Shown in pieces: positions 1 through 11,320 of a DNA stretch of 64,000 nucleotides. Below the pieces are notes generated by a model. That model was not told the origin of the DNA. It saw only the letters and a list, made by a program, of their open reading frames with translations, and made no database searches. This DNA comes from Mesorhizobium sp. M8A.F.Ca.ET.218.01.1.1 (GTDB lineage: Bacteria > Pseudomonadota > Alphaproteobacteria > Rhizobiales > Rhizobiaceae), in assembly GCF_004791165.1 (NCBI RefSeq), contig NZ_SRUZ01000002.1, forward strand, positions 719,866 through 783,865, in the 5' to 3' direction. The position numbers were made by a program, and so were the translations under genes. Each line of letters starts with the position of its first letter. Position 1 is the stretch's first letter.

Positions 1-1
1 C

Positions 2-1495
2 CTTTCCAACCGCACGGCGCAGGCTTTGCCGACCAAGGTCGCCGCGCCTCGATACGATCGTGGCGCGATTACGCCGGGCATTGTGCATCTCGGCGTCGGC
101 GCCTTTCACCGGGCCCATCAGGCCGCGTACATCGATGAGTGCCTGGCCGCCGGCGAGACGGGCTGGGGCATAACAGGCGTGTCGTTGCGCAGCGCCGACA
201 CCCGCGACGCGCTGGCGCCGCAGGATGGGCTGTACACACTGGCGGTTCGAGGCAGCGGCGGCGAGAAGCTGCATGTCATCGGTTCCATCGGCTCGCTGCT
301 GGTGGCGCCGGAGGACCCGGCTGCGGTGCTGGCGGTGCTGACCGATCCCCGCACCCGCATCGTGACGTTGACCATCACCGAGAAAGCCTATTTGCGGGCG
401 GCCGGCGGCGGGCTGGACACGGCGCATCCCGACATCGTCCACGACCTGGCCAATCCGCAACAGCCGAAGACCGCGCATGGTTTTCTGACCGAAGCGCTCG
501 CCCGGAGGCTGGCCGCCGGCACCCCGCCCTTTACCGTGCTGTGTTGCGACAACCTGCCGGCCAACGGCGCCACCTTGCACAGGCTGCTGATCGAATTCGC
601 TGAATTGCGCGATGCCAGGCCTGGTTCGGCGGGCGGTGCTGGAATTGCCGGCCACATCGCCGGTCAGGTCGCATTTCCCTCGAGCATGGTCGACCGCATC
701 GTGCCGGCCACGACCGATGCCGACCGGGCGCGGATATCAGGCGAACTTGGCATCGAGGACGCCTGGCCCGTGATGACCGAACCTTTCCGCCAATGGGTGA
801 TCGAGGACGACTTCCCGGCCGGGCGTCCGGCCTGGGAAAAATTCGGCGTCACCATGGTCGGCGATGTTGCCCCCTTCGAGGACATGAAGCTGAGGCTGCT
901 CAACGGCGCGCATTCGGGCATCGCCTATCTTGGCCTGCTCAGCGGCCACCCCACGGTCGATCGCGCCTTCGCCGATCCGGCGATCCGGCGGTTCGTCGAT
1001 GCGCTGTGGGAGGAGGCCAAATCGACATTGCCTGACGATGCCGGCCTCGACACATCGGCCTATACGGCCGAGCTTGCCGAGCGTTTTTCGAACACGGCAC
1101 TTGCCCACCGCACGGCGCAGATCGCCAATGACGGCAGCCAGAAACTGCCGCAGCGCATCATTGCCTCGGCCATCGAGTGCCTGGAGGCCGGCACCGAGCT
1201 GGTCCACCTCACGCTGGTGGTGGCAGCCTGGATCGCCGCCTGCGCGGCGCGCGGAAAGAGCTTGCCGGAGGGCCATTTCACCGATCCGCTCGATGCGGAG
1301 CTGATGGCGCTTTTGGACCAGCAGCTGCCGGCCAACGAAACCGTGACGGCGGTGTTCGATCTGGCCGGCTTCGCCGGGGATCACGCCGAACGCCAGACGC
1401 TGATCGAACTCGTGGCCATCCATCTTGTCCATCTGCGGAGGGACGGCACGACCTTGGCCTTCGCCGCGCTCGGCATAGACGGCGAAGGACCGTAA
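2..1495 (+). CDS. Mannitol dehydrogenase family oxidoreductase, 5' end cut by window
   Basis: NAD-dependent polyol/sugar-acid dehydrogenase of the long-chain family that holds mannitol 2-dehydrogenase, arabinitol dehydrogenase and fructuronate reductase. The Rossmann start reads GIVHLGVGAFHRAHQA, and the C-terminal domain carries the family active-site stretch KLRLLNGAHS (Lys, Asn and His). A TTG codon at 26 could be taken as a start. The frame stays open to the window edge, however, and reads LSNRTAQALPTK, which is how this family normally begins, so the true ATG probably lies just outside. The substrate cannot be set from sequence. It converges on atpC and shares a terminator with it. Confidence 0.88.
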   Translation, partial: LSNRTAQALPTKVAAPRYDRGAITPGIVHLGVGAFHRAHQAAYIDECLAAGETGWGITGVSLRSADTRDALAPQDGLYTLAVRGSGGEKLHVIGSIGSLLVAPEDPAAVLAVLTDPRTRIVTLTITEKAYLRAAGGGLDTAHPDIVHDLANPQQPKTAHGFLTEALARRLAAGTPPFTVLCCDNLPANGATLHRLLIEFAELRDARPGSAGGAGIAGHIAGQVAFPSSMVDRIVPATTDADRARISGELGIEDAWPVMTEPFRQWVIEDDFPAGRPAWEKFGVTMVGDVAPFEDMKLRLLNGAHSGIAYLGLLSGHPTVDRAFADPAIRRFVDALWEEAKSTLPDDAGLDTSAYTAELAERFSNTALAHRTAQIANDGSQKLPQRIIASAIECLEAGTELVHLTLVVAAWIAACAARGKSLPEGHFTDPLDAELMALLDQQLPANETVTAVFDLAGFAGDHAERQTLIELVAIHLVHLRRDGTTLAFAALGIDGEGP

Positions 1496-1591
1496 GGCGG
1501 AGCTGGACGGGTCAACAGGCGGTACAGGACCTCGATGTCGGCGGTACGATATCGCCGCCGCAGCTGAAACGCCTGACACCCCAACAAACAA

Positions 1592-1616
1592 AAAAGCGAG
1601 GCAAGGCCCCGCTTTT
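1592..1616. terminator. Bidirectional intrinsic terminator
   Basis: Two 11-nt arms (1592-1602 and 1606-1616) pair with one A/C mismatch around a 3-nt loop. The A-run on one side and T-run on the other give a U-tail on either strand. It lies between the convergent mannitol dehydrogenase gene and atpC, so it can end both transcripts. Confidence 0.8.
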
Positions 1617-1639
1617 CATCAAGTCATCTGAACCGAATT

Positions 1640-2047
1640 TTAGGCCGGCAGGATTGCGCCTTCCAGCGTGGTGAGCTGGCTAAGGAACTGCTCCGCCTTG
1701 CTGCGCGACTGGTCGTCCTTGGCGTCGGCGGCGTCTTCCCTGGCTTCCTTGATGCGGCGGGCGAGGTCGGCGCGGTCGACATCCTTCACCGCCACAGCCG
1801 ATTCCGCCAGAAGCGTGCAGCCGGCCGGGACGATGTCGGCGAAGCCGCCGAACACGACATAGCGTTCTTCGCTGCCCGAGGCATTCTTCACCGTGACGAC
1901 GCCCGGCTTGATCGTGGTCATGACCGGCGCGTGATGGGCCATGACGGTCATCTCGCCCTCGGCGCCCGGAATGACCACGGATTCGACCTCGGCGGAAACC
2001 AGCAGGCGCTCCGGCGAGACCAGTTCGAACTTGAAAGCTTCAGCCAT
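1640..2047 (-). CDS. atpC: F1F0 ATP synthase subunit epsilon
   Basis: Epsilon subunit of the F1 sector (135 aa, normal length). It forms the central stalk with gamma and inhibits ATP hydrolysis. The N-terminal beta-sandwich is clear (FKFELVSPERLLVSAEVE, GAEGEMTVMAHHAPVMTTIKPG), followed by a helical hairpin rich in Ala, Glu and Lys. It is the last gene of atpHAGDC, separated from atpD by 111 bp that hold an unusual inverted heptamer array. Confidence 0.97.
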   Translation of the reverse strand: MAEAFKFELVSPERLLVSAEVESVVIPGAEGEMTVMAHHAPVMTTIKPGVVTVKNASGSEERYVVFGGFADIVPAGCTLLAESAVAVKDVDRADLARRIKEAREDAADAKDDQSRSKAEQFLSQLTTLEGAILPA

Positions 2048-2054
2048 GTCAATT

Positions 2055-2156
2055 TAGTGAGTAGGGAATAGTGAGTAGGAAGTAGGGAGAGAGGACAACC
2101 GCCCCGATCACCCAGCTGCTATTCACTACTGACTACTGACTACTCCCTATTCCCTT
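2055..2156. repeat. Inverted pair of degenerate heptamer arrays in the atpD-atpC gap
   Basis: From 2055 the + strand reads about five tandem copies of a TAGTGAG-like heptamer (TAGTGAG, TAGGGAA, TAGTGAG, TAGGAAG, TAGGGAG). From about 2120 to 2156 a second array of the same heptamer lies on the opposite strand. In one register, 2062-2078 pairs with 2140-2156 at 15 of 17 positions, so the atp mRNA could fold a long hairpin here. Other heptamer registers would also pair. About 40 bp without the pattern separate the arrays. Confidence 0.8.
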
Positions 2157-2158
2157 GA

Positions 2159-4691
<2,533 letters not shown>

Positions 4692-4737
4692 GCTTCAAAC
4701 CTGATCCCGTCTTGTCTCATCCGGACTGGCACTTCGC

Positions 4738-6267
4738 TCAGGCGAAGGTTTTGGCGAAGGCGTCGATCTCGGCCTTCAGCTTGGCGCGCAGATCGTCCGA
4801 CAGCGCCTTTTCCTTGCGGATGGCGTCAAGCACGTCCTTGCCGGCCGAACGCATGTGGCTGAGCAGGCCGTGCTCGAACTTGCCGACCTGGTTGACCGGC
4901 AGCTTGTCGAGATAGCCGTTGACGCCGGCGAAGATCACCGCGACCTGCTCTTCCGTCTTCAGCGGCGAGAACTGCGGCTGCTTCAAGAGCTCGGTCAGGC
5001 GCGAGCCGCGGTTGAGCAGGCGCTGCGTGGCGGCATCGAGATCCGAGCCGAACTGCGCGAAAGCAGCCATTTCGCGGTACTGCGCGAGCTCGCCCTTGAT
5101 CGAGCCGGCAACCTGCTTCATCGCCTTGATCTGCGCCGACGAACCGACGCGCGACACCGACAGGCCGACGTTGACGGCCGGACGGATGCCCTGGAAGAAC
5201 AGGTTGGTTTCGAGGAAGATCTGACCGTCGGTGATCGAGATCACGTTGGTCGGGATGTAGGCCGAAACGTCGTTGGCCTGCGTCTCGATGACCGGCAGCG
5301 CGGTCAGCGAGCCGCCACCCAGATCGTCGTTGAGCTTGGCGGCGCGCTCGAGCAGGCGCGAGTGCAGGTAGAAGACGTCGCCCGGATAGGCTTCGCGGCC
5401 CGGCGGGCGGCGCAGCAACAGCGACATCTGGCGATAGGCGACGGCCTGCTTCGACAGATCGTCATAGCTGATCAGCGCATGCATGCCGTTGTCGCGGAAA
5501 TACTCGCCCATGGTGCAAGCCGTGAACGGCGCCAGGAACTGCATCGGCGCCGGATCGGAAGCGGTGGCGGCGACGATGATCGAATATTCGAGCGCGCCGC
5601 GCTCTTCCAGCACCTTGACGAACTGCGCGACGGTCGAGCGCTTCTGGCCGACGGCGACGTAGACGCAGTAGAGCTTTTCCTTCTCGGGGCCGTTGTCGTG
5701 CACCGACTTCTGGTTGAGCATCGTGTCGAGGATGATGGCCGTCTTGCCGGTCTGGCGATCGCCGATGACCAGCTCGCGCTGGCCGCGGCCGACCGGGATC
5801 AGCGCATCGATGGCCTTGAGGCCGGTCGACATCGGCTCGTTCACCGACTTGCGCGGGATGATGCCGGGCGCCTTGACGTCGACGCGCTTGCGCTCGACCG
5901 CCTTGATCGGACCTTTGCCGTCGATCGGATTGCCGAGCGCGTCGACGACGCGGCCGAGCAGGCCGGGGCCGACAGGCGCGTCGACGATGGCGCCGGTGCG
6001 CTTGACGGTGTCGCCTTCCTTGATGTCGCGGTCGGCGCCGAAGATGACGACGCCGACATTGTCGGCTTCGAGGTTGAGCGCCATGCCGCGGATGCCGCCG
6101 GGGAATTCGACCATTTCGCCGGCCTGGACATTGTCGAGGCCGTAGACACGGGCGATACCATCACCGACGGACAGCACCTGTCCGACTTCGGAGACCTCGG
6201 CCTCCTTGCCGAAATTCTTGATCTGGTCTTTCAGAATTGCGGAAATTTCCGCGGCGCGGATGTCCAT
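4738..6267 (-). CDS. atpA: F1F0 ATP synthase subunit alpha
   Basis: Non-catalytic nucleotide-binding alpha subunit (509 aa). It starts [19 protein letters not shown], carries the P-loop [10 protein letters not shown] at about residue 170, and has the family signature [17 protein letters not shown]. The start ATG shares one base with the atpH stop (TGATG), so translation of atpA is probably coupled to atpH, a common arrangement in this operon. Confidence 0.98.
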   Translation of the reverse strand: MDIRAAEISAILKDQIKNFGKEAEVSEVGQVLSVGDGIARVYGLDNVQAGEMVEFPGGIRGMALNLEADNVGVVIFGADRDIKEGDTVKRTGAIVDAPVGPGLLGRVVDALGNPIDGKGPIKAVERKRVDVKAPGIIPRKSVNEPMSTGLKAIDALIPVGRGQRELVIGDRQTGKTAIILDTMLNQKSVHDNGPEKEKLYCVYVAVGQKRSTVAQFVKVLEERGALEYSIIVAATASDPAPMQFLAPFTACTMGEYFRDNGMHALISYDDLSKQAVAYRQMSLLLRRPPGREAYPGDVFYLHSRLLERAAKLNDDLGGGSLTALPVIETQANDVSAYIPTNVISITDGQIFLETNLFFQGIRPAVNVGLSVSRVGSSAQIKAMKQVAGSIKGELAQYREMAAFAQFGSDLDAATQRLLNRGSRLTELLKQPQFSPLKTEEQVAVIFAGVNGYLDKLPVNQVGKFEHGLLSHMRSAGKDVLDAIRKEKALSDDLRAKLKAEIDAFAKTFA

Positions 6268-6827
6268 CAGCCGACCTCTTTCAGTGCAAGCTTGAGCGAA
6301 TTGAGTTTGGTTTTGAGCGACGTATCGATCTGGCGCGAGCCCATCTTGACCACCAGCCCGCCGAGCAGCGACGGGTCAACGGTGACGGAAATGGCCACGT
6401 CCTTGCCGGCAACGCTTTTCAGCGCCGCCTTGAGTTCGGTCTGCTGGGCCGCGGTCAGCTCATGAGCCGACGTCACTTCGGCCGCAGCCTCGCCACGGGC
6501 TTCGGCCGCGATCTGGCGGAACGCCTTGATCATGCCGGGCACCGCGAACAGGCGGCGATTCTTGGCGACGACGCGCAGGAAATTGCCGGTCAGGCCGGTG
6601 ATGCCTGCCTTGTCGGCGATCGCCGCGATGGCCTTGGCCTGGTCTTCGCTGGAGAACACCGGGCTGTTGATCAGCCGGGTGAGGTCCGCGCTCCCCGCGA
6701 GCAGTGCCTCGAAACCGTTGAGGTCGGCCTCGACCTTGGCCACGGAATTTGCTTGCGATGCCAGTTCGAACAGCGAACCGGCATAGCGCTCTGCGACACC
6801 TGAGATTGGCGATGACGATTGGGCCAC
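6267..6827 (-). CDS. atpH: F1F0 ATP synthase subunit delta
   Basis: Peripheral stalk/OSCP-type delta subunit joining F1 to F0. I place the start at the GTG ending at 6827, giving 186 aa beginning (M)[22 protein letters not shown], which matches the usual delta start. An ATG upstream at 6917 would add 30 residues without homologous character. The C-terminal signature [25 protein letters not shown] is clear. It is the first gene of the F1 operon. No F0 genes lie nearby, as is usual in alphaproteobacteria, where they sit elsewhere. Confidence 0.93.
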   Translation of the reverse strand: MAQSSSPISGVAERYAGSLFELASQANSVAKVEADLNGFEALLAGSADLTRLINSPVFSSEDQAKAIAAIADKAGITGLTGNFLRVVAKNRRLFAVPGMIKAFRQIAAEARGEAAAEVTSAHELTAAQQTELKAALKSVAGKDVAISVTVDPSLLGGLVVKMGSRQIDTSLKTKLNSLKLALKEVG

Positions 6828-7073
6828 GGACCGTCTTTTCTCTTGTCTGACAGGCCGCAGATTGTTGGCGCGAGCAAAAACTCTGGCTAAATCTTTGACC
6901 TTACTGCATTTTTCCAAGCACGGAGGCGCGGCTTCCGCTATCCCCGGCCGAAAGTCGATTGCCGTCTAGCACAGGCATTTTAAGACCGCAATGCGTCGTT
7001 CCGCATGGTTTTCAGGCACTATTGTCGCATCCGGCGAAAGATCAGCGTCCTGCGCGCCGGAATACCCTTGGAT
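6828..7073 (-). promoter_or_regulatory. Leader/promoter region of the F1 operon
   Basis: A 246-bp stretch between atpH and the upstream membrane-protein gene, both on the minus strand. It must hold the atp promoter unless the operon is read through. I found no strong sigma-70 hexamer pair, hairpin or operator that I would defend. Confidence 0.35.
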
Positions 7074-7469
7074 TCAGGGCACAAAGCCGAAGGCAAAGGC
7101 GAGCGGCAAGGCCGCGAGCGCCAATTCCACCACAATGGAAACCCAATTGAAAGGCGTATTGGCGCCATCCGACATCATCGACAGCAGCCGGCCGAAGGCA
7201 GTGAACAGCCAGGAGAAGCCGAGCGCCATGTAGACCAGCGGCTGCGCGAGCAGGATGCAGCACAGGCCGACCCCGAGATAGAAGCCCGACATGCGGCCTC
7301 GCCCCTCGGCGATCGCCGCCGCCTTCTCGGGTTTCGCCTGCAGGCGCAGGATGCGGAACGCCAAGCCCGGCGCCAGGAAAAACAGAAGGCCGAGCAGCAC
7401 TGTGAAGACCGCGCTCGACCAGGCCAGCCATTCGCCCTGGCTCGTCGGCCATGGAAGCGCAAAATCCAT
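7074..7469 (-). CDS. Small integral membrane protein of unknown function
   Basis: A 131-aa protein with four predicted membrane segments, at roughly residues 17-36 (SAVFTVLLGLLFFLAPGLAF), 61-80, 82-100 and 108-130. The loop between the first two is basic and polar (RLQAKPEKAAAIAEGRGRM). It resembles the small four-helix DUF-type proteins common in rhizobia, but I cannot name the family with certainty. It lies alone between the racemase gene and the atp operon on the minus strand. No catalytic residues are apparent. Confidence 0.6.
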   Translation of the reverse strand: MDFALPWPTSQGEWLAWSSAVFTVLLGLLFFLAPGLAFRILRLQAKPEKAAAIAEGRGRMSGFYLGVGLCCILLAQPLVYMALGFSWLFTAFGRLLSMMSDGANTPFNWVSIVVELALAALPLAFAFGFVP

Positions 7470-7563
7470 CGTGTCCCTCGAAATGCCTATTTTGAAATCG
7501 CGGGCATTCTAGCGGAGGAAAAATGCCGCGCCAGATGGCTCAAGGCACTTTAGGAGACCCGCA

Positions 7564-8259
7564 TCAACCGAGCGCGAATTCCACCGCCGCCTCGGCATGG
7601 ATGCGCGTCGTGTCGAAAACCGGAATGTCGAAATCGCCCTGGCCGATGAGCATGGTGATCTCCGTGCAGCCCATGATGATGCTGTCGGCGGCCTCTTCAC
7701 GGCGCAGGCGTTCGGCCAATTCGATATAAGCGGCCTTCGAGGCTCCGGTCACGATGCCCTGGCACAACTCGTCATAGATGACGCGATGCACCATGTCGCG
7801 CCCGGCCGCATCGGGCACGACAGGCGACAGGCCGTATTTGTCGGCGAGCCGGCCCTTGTAGAAATCCTGCTCCATGGTGAAGCGCGTCGCCAGCAGCGTC
7901 GGGCGCTGCATGCCTGCGCGCTTGACCGCCACCGCCGTGGCATCGGCAATGTGGATGAGCGGGATCGACACCGAAGCCTGCACCTGGTCAGCCAGTCTGT
8001 GCATGGTGTTGGTGCACAGAAGCAAGCCTTCCGCGCCGCCGGCCTCGAGCTTGCGCGCGGCATCGACCAGCAGCGCGCCGGCGCCGTCCCAATCACCATG
8101 ATGCTGCCGCTCGGCGATCTCGGCGAAATCGAACGACCACATGAGAAGCTTCGCCGAATGCAGCCCACCCAGCCGCTCGCGCACGATCTCGTTGAGCAGG
8201 CGATAATAGATGGCGGTCGATTCCCAGCTCATGCCGCCGAGCAGGCCAAGGGTTTTCAT
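7564..8259 (-). CDS. Aspartate/glutamate racemase family protein
   Basis: A PLP-independent amino acid racemase-like protein (231 aa) of the YgeA/aspartate racemase type. It opens MKTLGLLGGMSWESTAIYYR, the family signature. The two catalytic cysteines are present: C82 in LLCTNTMH and C198 in IIMGCTEI, so a two-base mechanism is possible. The substrate could be aspartate, glutamate or another amino acid. A purine-rich GGAAAGATCAC stretch precedes the ATG. It follows priA with a 50-bp gap on the same strand. Confidence 0.88.
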   Translation of the reverse strand: MKTLGLLGGMSWESTAIYYRLLNEIVRERLGGLHSAKLLMWSFDFAEIAERQHHGDWDGAGALLVDAARKLEAGGAEGLLLCTNTMHRLADQVQASVSIPLIHIADATAVAVKRAGMQRPTLLATRFTMEQDFYKGRLADKYGLSPVVPDAAGRDMVHRVIYDELCQGIVTGASKAAYIELAERLRREEAADSIIMGCTEITMLIGQGDFDIPVFDTTRIHAEAAVEFALG

Positions 8260-8309
8260 GTGATCTTTCCGTTTCTCTCGCCGAGACAGCTGTAGCTGAA
8301 ATTGCGTCC

Positions 8310-10493
8310 CTACAGAAAGCTCTGCGGGTCGATGTCGACCTGCACCCGGACCGAGCCGCGCTGTTTCGGTCCATTGGCCAGCATAGCTCTGATAAAACCT
8401 TGCATGTCGGCGCGGCGCTCGCCCTGGATCAGCAGGCGGAAGCGATGGCGGCCGCCGAGCAGGGACAGCGGCGCCTCGGCCGGCCCGAGCACGAACAGGT
8501 CCGACGCCTCGGGCGCGGCGCGGCGCAGGCCGCGGGCATGGCCTTCCGCCTCCGCCCGCGTCACGGCGCTGACGATGACGCCGGCCAGCCGGCCGAAGGG
8601 CGGCAAGGCAGCGCGTTCGCGCTCAGAAATCTCACGCTGGTAGAAAGATTCGGCGTCGCCGGAGACGATCGCCCGCATCACCGGATGGTCGGGCTGGAAC
8701 GTCTGCAGCAGGCCCAGGCTCTTCTTGCCGGTGCGGCCGGCACGGCCGGTCACCTGGCTGAGCAACTGGAAGGTGCGCTCGGCGGCGCGCGGATCGCCAT
8801 TGGCAAGGCCGAGATCGGCATCGACGACGCCGACCAGCGTCATATCAGGGAAATTGTGGCCCTTGGCGACCAGTTGCGTGCCGATGACGATATCGGCCTC
8901 GCCATTGGCGATTGCCTCCAGCTCCAGCCGCAACCGTCGTACACCCCCCATGATATCCGACGACAGCACGATGGTGCGCGCGTCCGGGAAATGCGTGACG
9001 ACCTCCTCGGCGATGCGCTCGACCCCCGGACCGCAAGCGACCAGGTGGTCGAGCGTGCCGCATTCCGGGCAGGCTTCGGGACGGCGCTCATTGTGACCGC
9101 AATGGTGGCAGACCAACTGGCCGCGAAAGCGGTGTTCGACCAGCCAGGCCGAGCACACCGGGCAGCCGAAGCGATGGCCGCAGACCCGGCACAGCGTCAG
9201 CGGCGCGTAGCCGCGTCGGTTGAGGAACAAGAGCGACTGCTCCTTCTTCTCCAGCGTCCGGCGCATATGGTCGATCAGCACCGGCGACAGGAAGCCGCCA
9301 CGCGCCGGTGGCGCGCGCCGCATGTCGATCGACTTGAGGTCGGGAAGTGCCGCCTCGGCGAAGCGGGCGGAAAGCACAGCCCTGGCATAGCGGCCTTGGC
9401 TGGCATTGACCCGGCTCTCGACCGACGGTGTCGCCGACGCCAGGACCACGGGGAAGCCGCCTATATGGCCGCGCACGACGGCCATGTCGCGCGCATTGTA
9501 GAAGACGCGGTCTTCCTGCTTGTAGGCGGGGTCGTGTTCCTCGTCGACGACGATCAGGCCAAGCTCCTTGAATGGCAGGAACAGCGCCGAGCGCGCGCCG
9601 GCGACGACGCGCACGCCGCCTTCCGCCACTTGCCGCCAGACTTTTTCGCGCATTCGCGGCGGCAGGTCGGAATGCCACTCGGCCGGCTTGGCGCCAAAAC
9701 GCTGCTGGAAGCGTTCGAGGAAGGCATGCGTCAGCGCGATTTCCGGCAGCAGGATGAGCACTTGGCCGCCCTGCTCGAGCGCGGCCGCCACCGCCTCGAA
9801 ATAGACCTCCGTCTTGCCCGAACCGGTGACGCCGTCGAGCAACGCGACATTGAACTCGCCGGCCGCGACATTGGCGCGCAGCATTGACGCGGCCTCGTTC
9901 TGGTCCGGCATCAGTTCGGGAACGGCATAGCTTGGGTCAGGCGCGGCCACCACCGGGCGCGGCGGGATCATCACCGTCTCAAACACGCCCTGCGCTTTCA
10001 GCCCCTCGATCACCGTCGACGACACGCCGGCGGCGTGCGCGAGGCCGGAGCGCGTCCAGGCCAACCCACCCTCGGCCGTCTCCAGCACGCGTGCCCGCGC
10101 ATCCGTCATCCGGTCGGGCACAAGCAGGGTGCGCTGCAGCCCCTCGATCCAGGGTTCGGGATCAAAGGCCTCCGGCGCCCTGAGCAGCATGCGCGCCACC
10201 ATGCCCGGCGCCGACAGCGTGTATTGCGCCACCCAGTCGACGAAGCGGCGCATGGCGCGGTCGATCGGCGGACAGTCGAAAACCTGCTCGATCGGGCGCA
10301 ATTTCCTGGCATCGACCTGCTCGACCGTGCCGTCCCAGACGATGCCGGCGACCTGGCGCGGCCCAAGCGGCACGCGCACGATCGAACCCGGCACCACCCG
10401 CATGCCGGCCGGCACGGCATAGGTGTAGGGACGTTCGGCCGGCATCGGCACCAGCACCGGTGCGGCCGCGACAAAGGGCGAATCTTCGATCAT
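8310..10493 (-). CDS. priA: Primosomal protein N' (replication restart helicase)
   Basis: A 3'-5' superfamily 2 helicase that rebuilds replication forks (727 aa). It has an N-terminal DNA-binding region, Walker A GVTGSGKTEVY at about residue 221 and a DEEH box at about 319. A zinc-binding insertion at about 431-478 carries the paired CxxC motifs (CRVCGHRFGCPVCS, CHHCG, CPECG), followed by helicase motifs V/VI (QVTGRAGR). The length and order of domains are standard. It is divergent from fsa across 91 bp. Confidence 0.97.
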   Translation of the reverse strand: MIEDSPFVAAAPVLVPMPAERPYTYAVPAGMRVVPGSIVRVPLGPRQVAGIVWDGTVEQVDARKLRPIEQVFDCPPIDRAMRRFVDWVAQYTLSAPGMVARMLLRAPEAFDPEPWIEGLQRTLLVPDRMTDARARVLETAEGGLAWTRSGLAHAAGVSSTVIEGLKAQGVFETVMIPPRPVVAAPDPSYAVPELMPDQNEAASMLRANVAAGEFNVALLDGVTGSGKTEVYFEAVAAALEQGGQVLILLPEIALTHAFLERFQQRFGAKPAEWHSDLPPRMREKVWRQVAEGGVRVVAGARSALFLPFKELGLIVVDEEHDPAYKQEDRVFYNARDMAVVRGHIGGFPVVLASATPSVESRVNASQGRYARAVLSARFAEAALPDLKSIDMRRAPPARGGFLSPVLIDHMRRTLEKKEQSLLFLNRRGYAPLTLCRVCGHRFGCPVCSAWLVEHRFRGQLVCHHCGHNERRPEACPECGTLDHLVACGPGVERIAEEVVTHFPDARTIVLSSDIMGGVRRLRLELEAIANGEADIVIGTQLVAKGHNFPDMTLVGVVDADLGLANGDPRAAERTFQLLSQVTGRAGRTGKKSLGLLQTFQPDHPVMRAIVSGDAESFYQREISERERAALPPFGRLAGVIVSAVTRAEAEGHARGLRRAAPEASDLFVLGPAEAPLSLLGGRHRFRLLIQGERRADMQGFIRAMLANGPKQRGSVRVQVDIDPQSFL

Positions 10494-10584
10494 GAGGCGT
10501 GACCTTGCCCTGACTTTGGTCTAGATCAAAGAGCAACGCTGAACGCGCCTTCCCAAGCACGACGAAATCGTCAGGAGACCCGCC

Positions 10585-11241
10585 ATGAAATTTTTTGCCG
10601 ACACCGCCGATATCAAAGAGATCAAGGAACTGAACGATCTGGGACTGCTCGATGGCGTCACCACCAACCCCTCGCTGATCCTGAAATCGGGCGGCAAGAT
10701 CGCCGAGGTCACCAAGCAGATCTGCGACATCGTCGAAGGGCCTGTCTCGGCGGAAGTCGTGGCGATCGAATACAAGCAGATGATGGCGGAGGCCGAAGTG
10801 CTGGCCAAGATCGCGCCTAATGTCTGCATCAAGGTGCCGCTGACGCTGGACGGCCTGAAGGCCTGCAAGACCATCCGCACCGAGATGAACCGCATGGTCA
10901 ATGTCACGCTGTGCTTCTCGGCCAACCAGGCGCTGCTCGCCGCCAAGGCCGGCGCTTCCTTCATCTCGCCCTTCGTCGGCCGCATCGACGATACCGGCTC
11001 GGACGGCATGGAGCTGATCCAGGAGATCCGTCAGATCTACGACAATTTCGATTTCCAGACCGAAATCCTGACCGCTTCCGTGCGAACGGTGAACCACGTC
11101 AAGCAGGCGGCTCTCATCGGCGCCGACGTCATCACCGCGCCGCCGGCGACGCTGAAGGCGCTGGTCAACCATCCGCTGACCGACAAGGGCCTTGCCGCTT
11201 TCCTCGCCGACTGGGCCAAGACCGGCCAGAAGATCGGCTGA
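10585..11241 (+). CDS. fsa: Fructose-6-phosphate aldolase / transaldolase-like protein
   Basis: A short transaldolase-family TIM barrel (218 aa) of the FSA/TalC subfamily. It starts [16 protein letters not shown], has the TTNPSL motif at 26-31, and the Schiff-base lysine is K83 in CIKVPLT. The short length and the missing long transaldolase inserts place it with FSA-type enzymes. Annotation pipelines often call these proteins transaldolase, and sequence alone does not separate the two activities. The start has a good ribosome site (TCAGGAGACCCGCC). It ends at a strong terminator shared with ftsK. Confidence 0.93.
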   Translation: MKFFADTADIKEIKELNDLGLLDGVTTNPSLILKSGGKIAEVTKQICDIVEGPVSAEVVAIEYKQMMAEAEVLAKIAPNVCIKVPLTLDGLKACKTIRTEMNRMVNVTLCFSANQALLAAKAGASFISPFVGRIDDTGSDGMELIQEIRQIYDNFDFQTEILTASVRTVNHVKQAALIGADVITAPPATLKALVNHPLTDKGLAAFLADWAKTGQKIG

Positions 11242-11261
11242 GCGGTCCGACACCAGATACA

Positions 11262-11289
11262 AAAAAAGGCCGGGCAACCGGCCTTTTTT
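11262..11289. terminator. Bidirectional intrinsic terminator
   Basis: A perfect 12-bp stem (AAAAAAGGCCGG / CCGGCCTTTTTT) with a GCAA loop lies between the convergent fsa and ftsK genes. Its A/T ends provide a U-run on both strands. Confidence 0.92.
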
Positions 11290-11320
11290 ACGCGCTGCGG
11301 ATCAGGAGCAGCCTGCCCGG

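Noticed and set aside
26..1495. TTG at position 26 as the start of the mannitol dehydrogenase gene
   Set aside because: The frame continues to the window edge and the residues upstream (LSNRTAQA) match the usual family N-terminus, so the gene is better read as truncated by the window.
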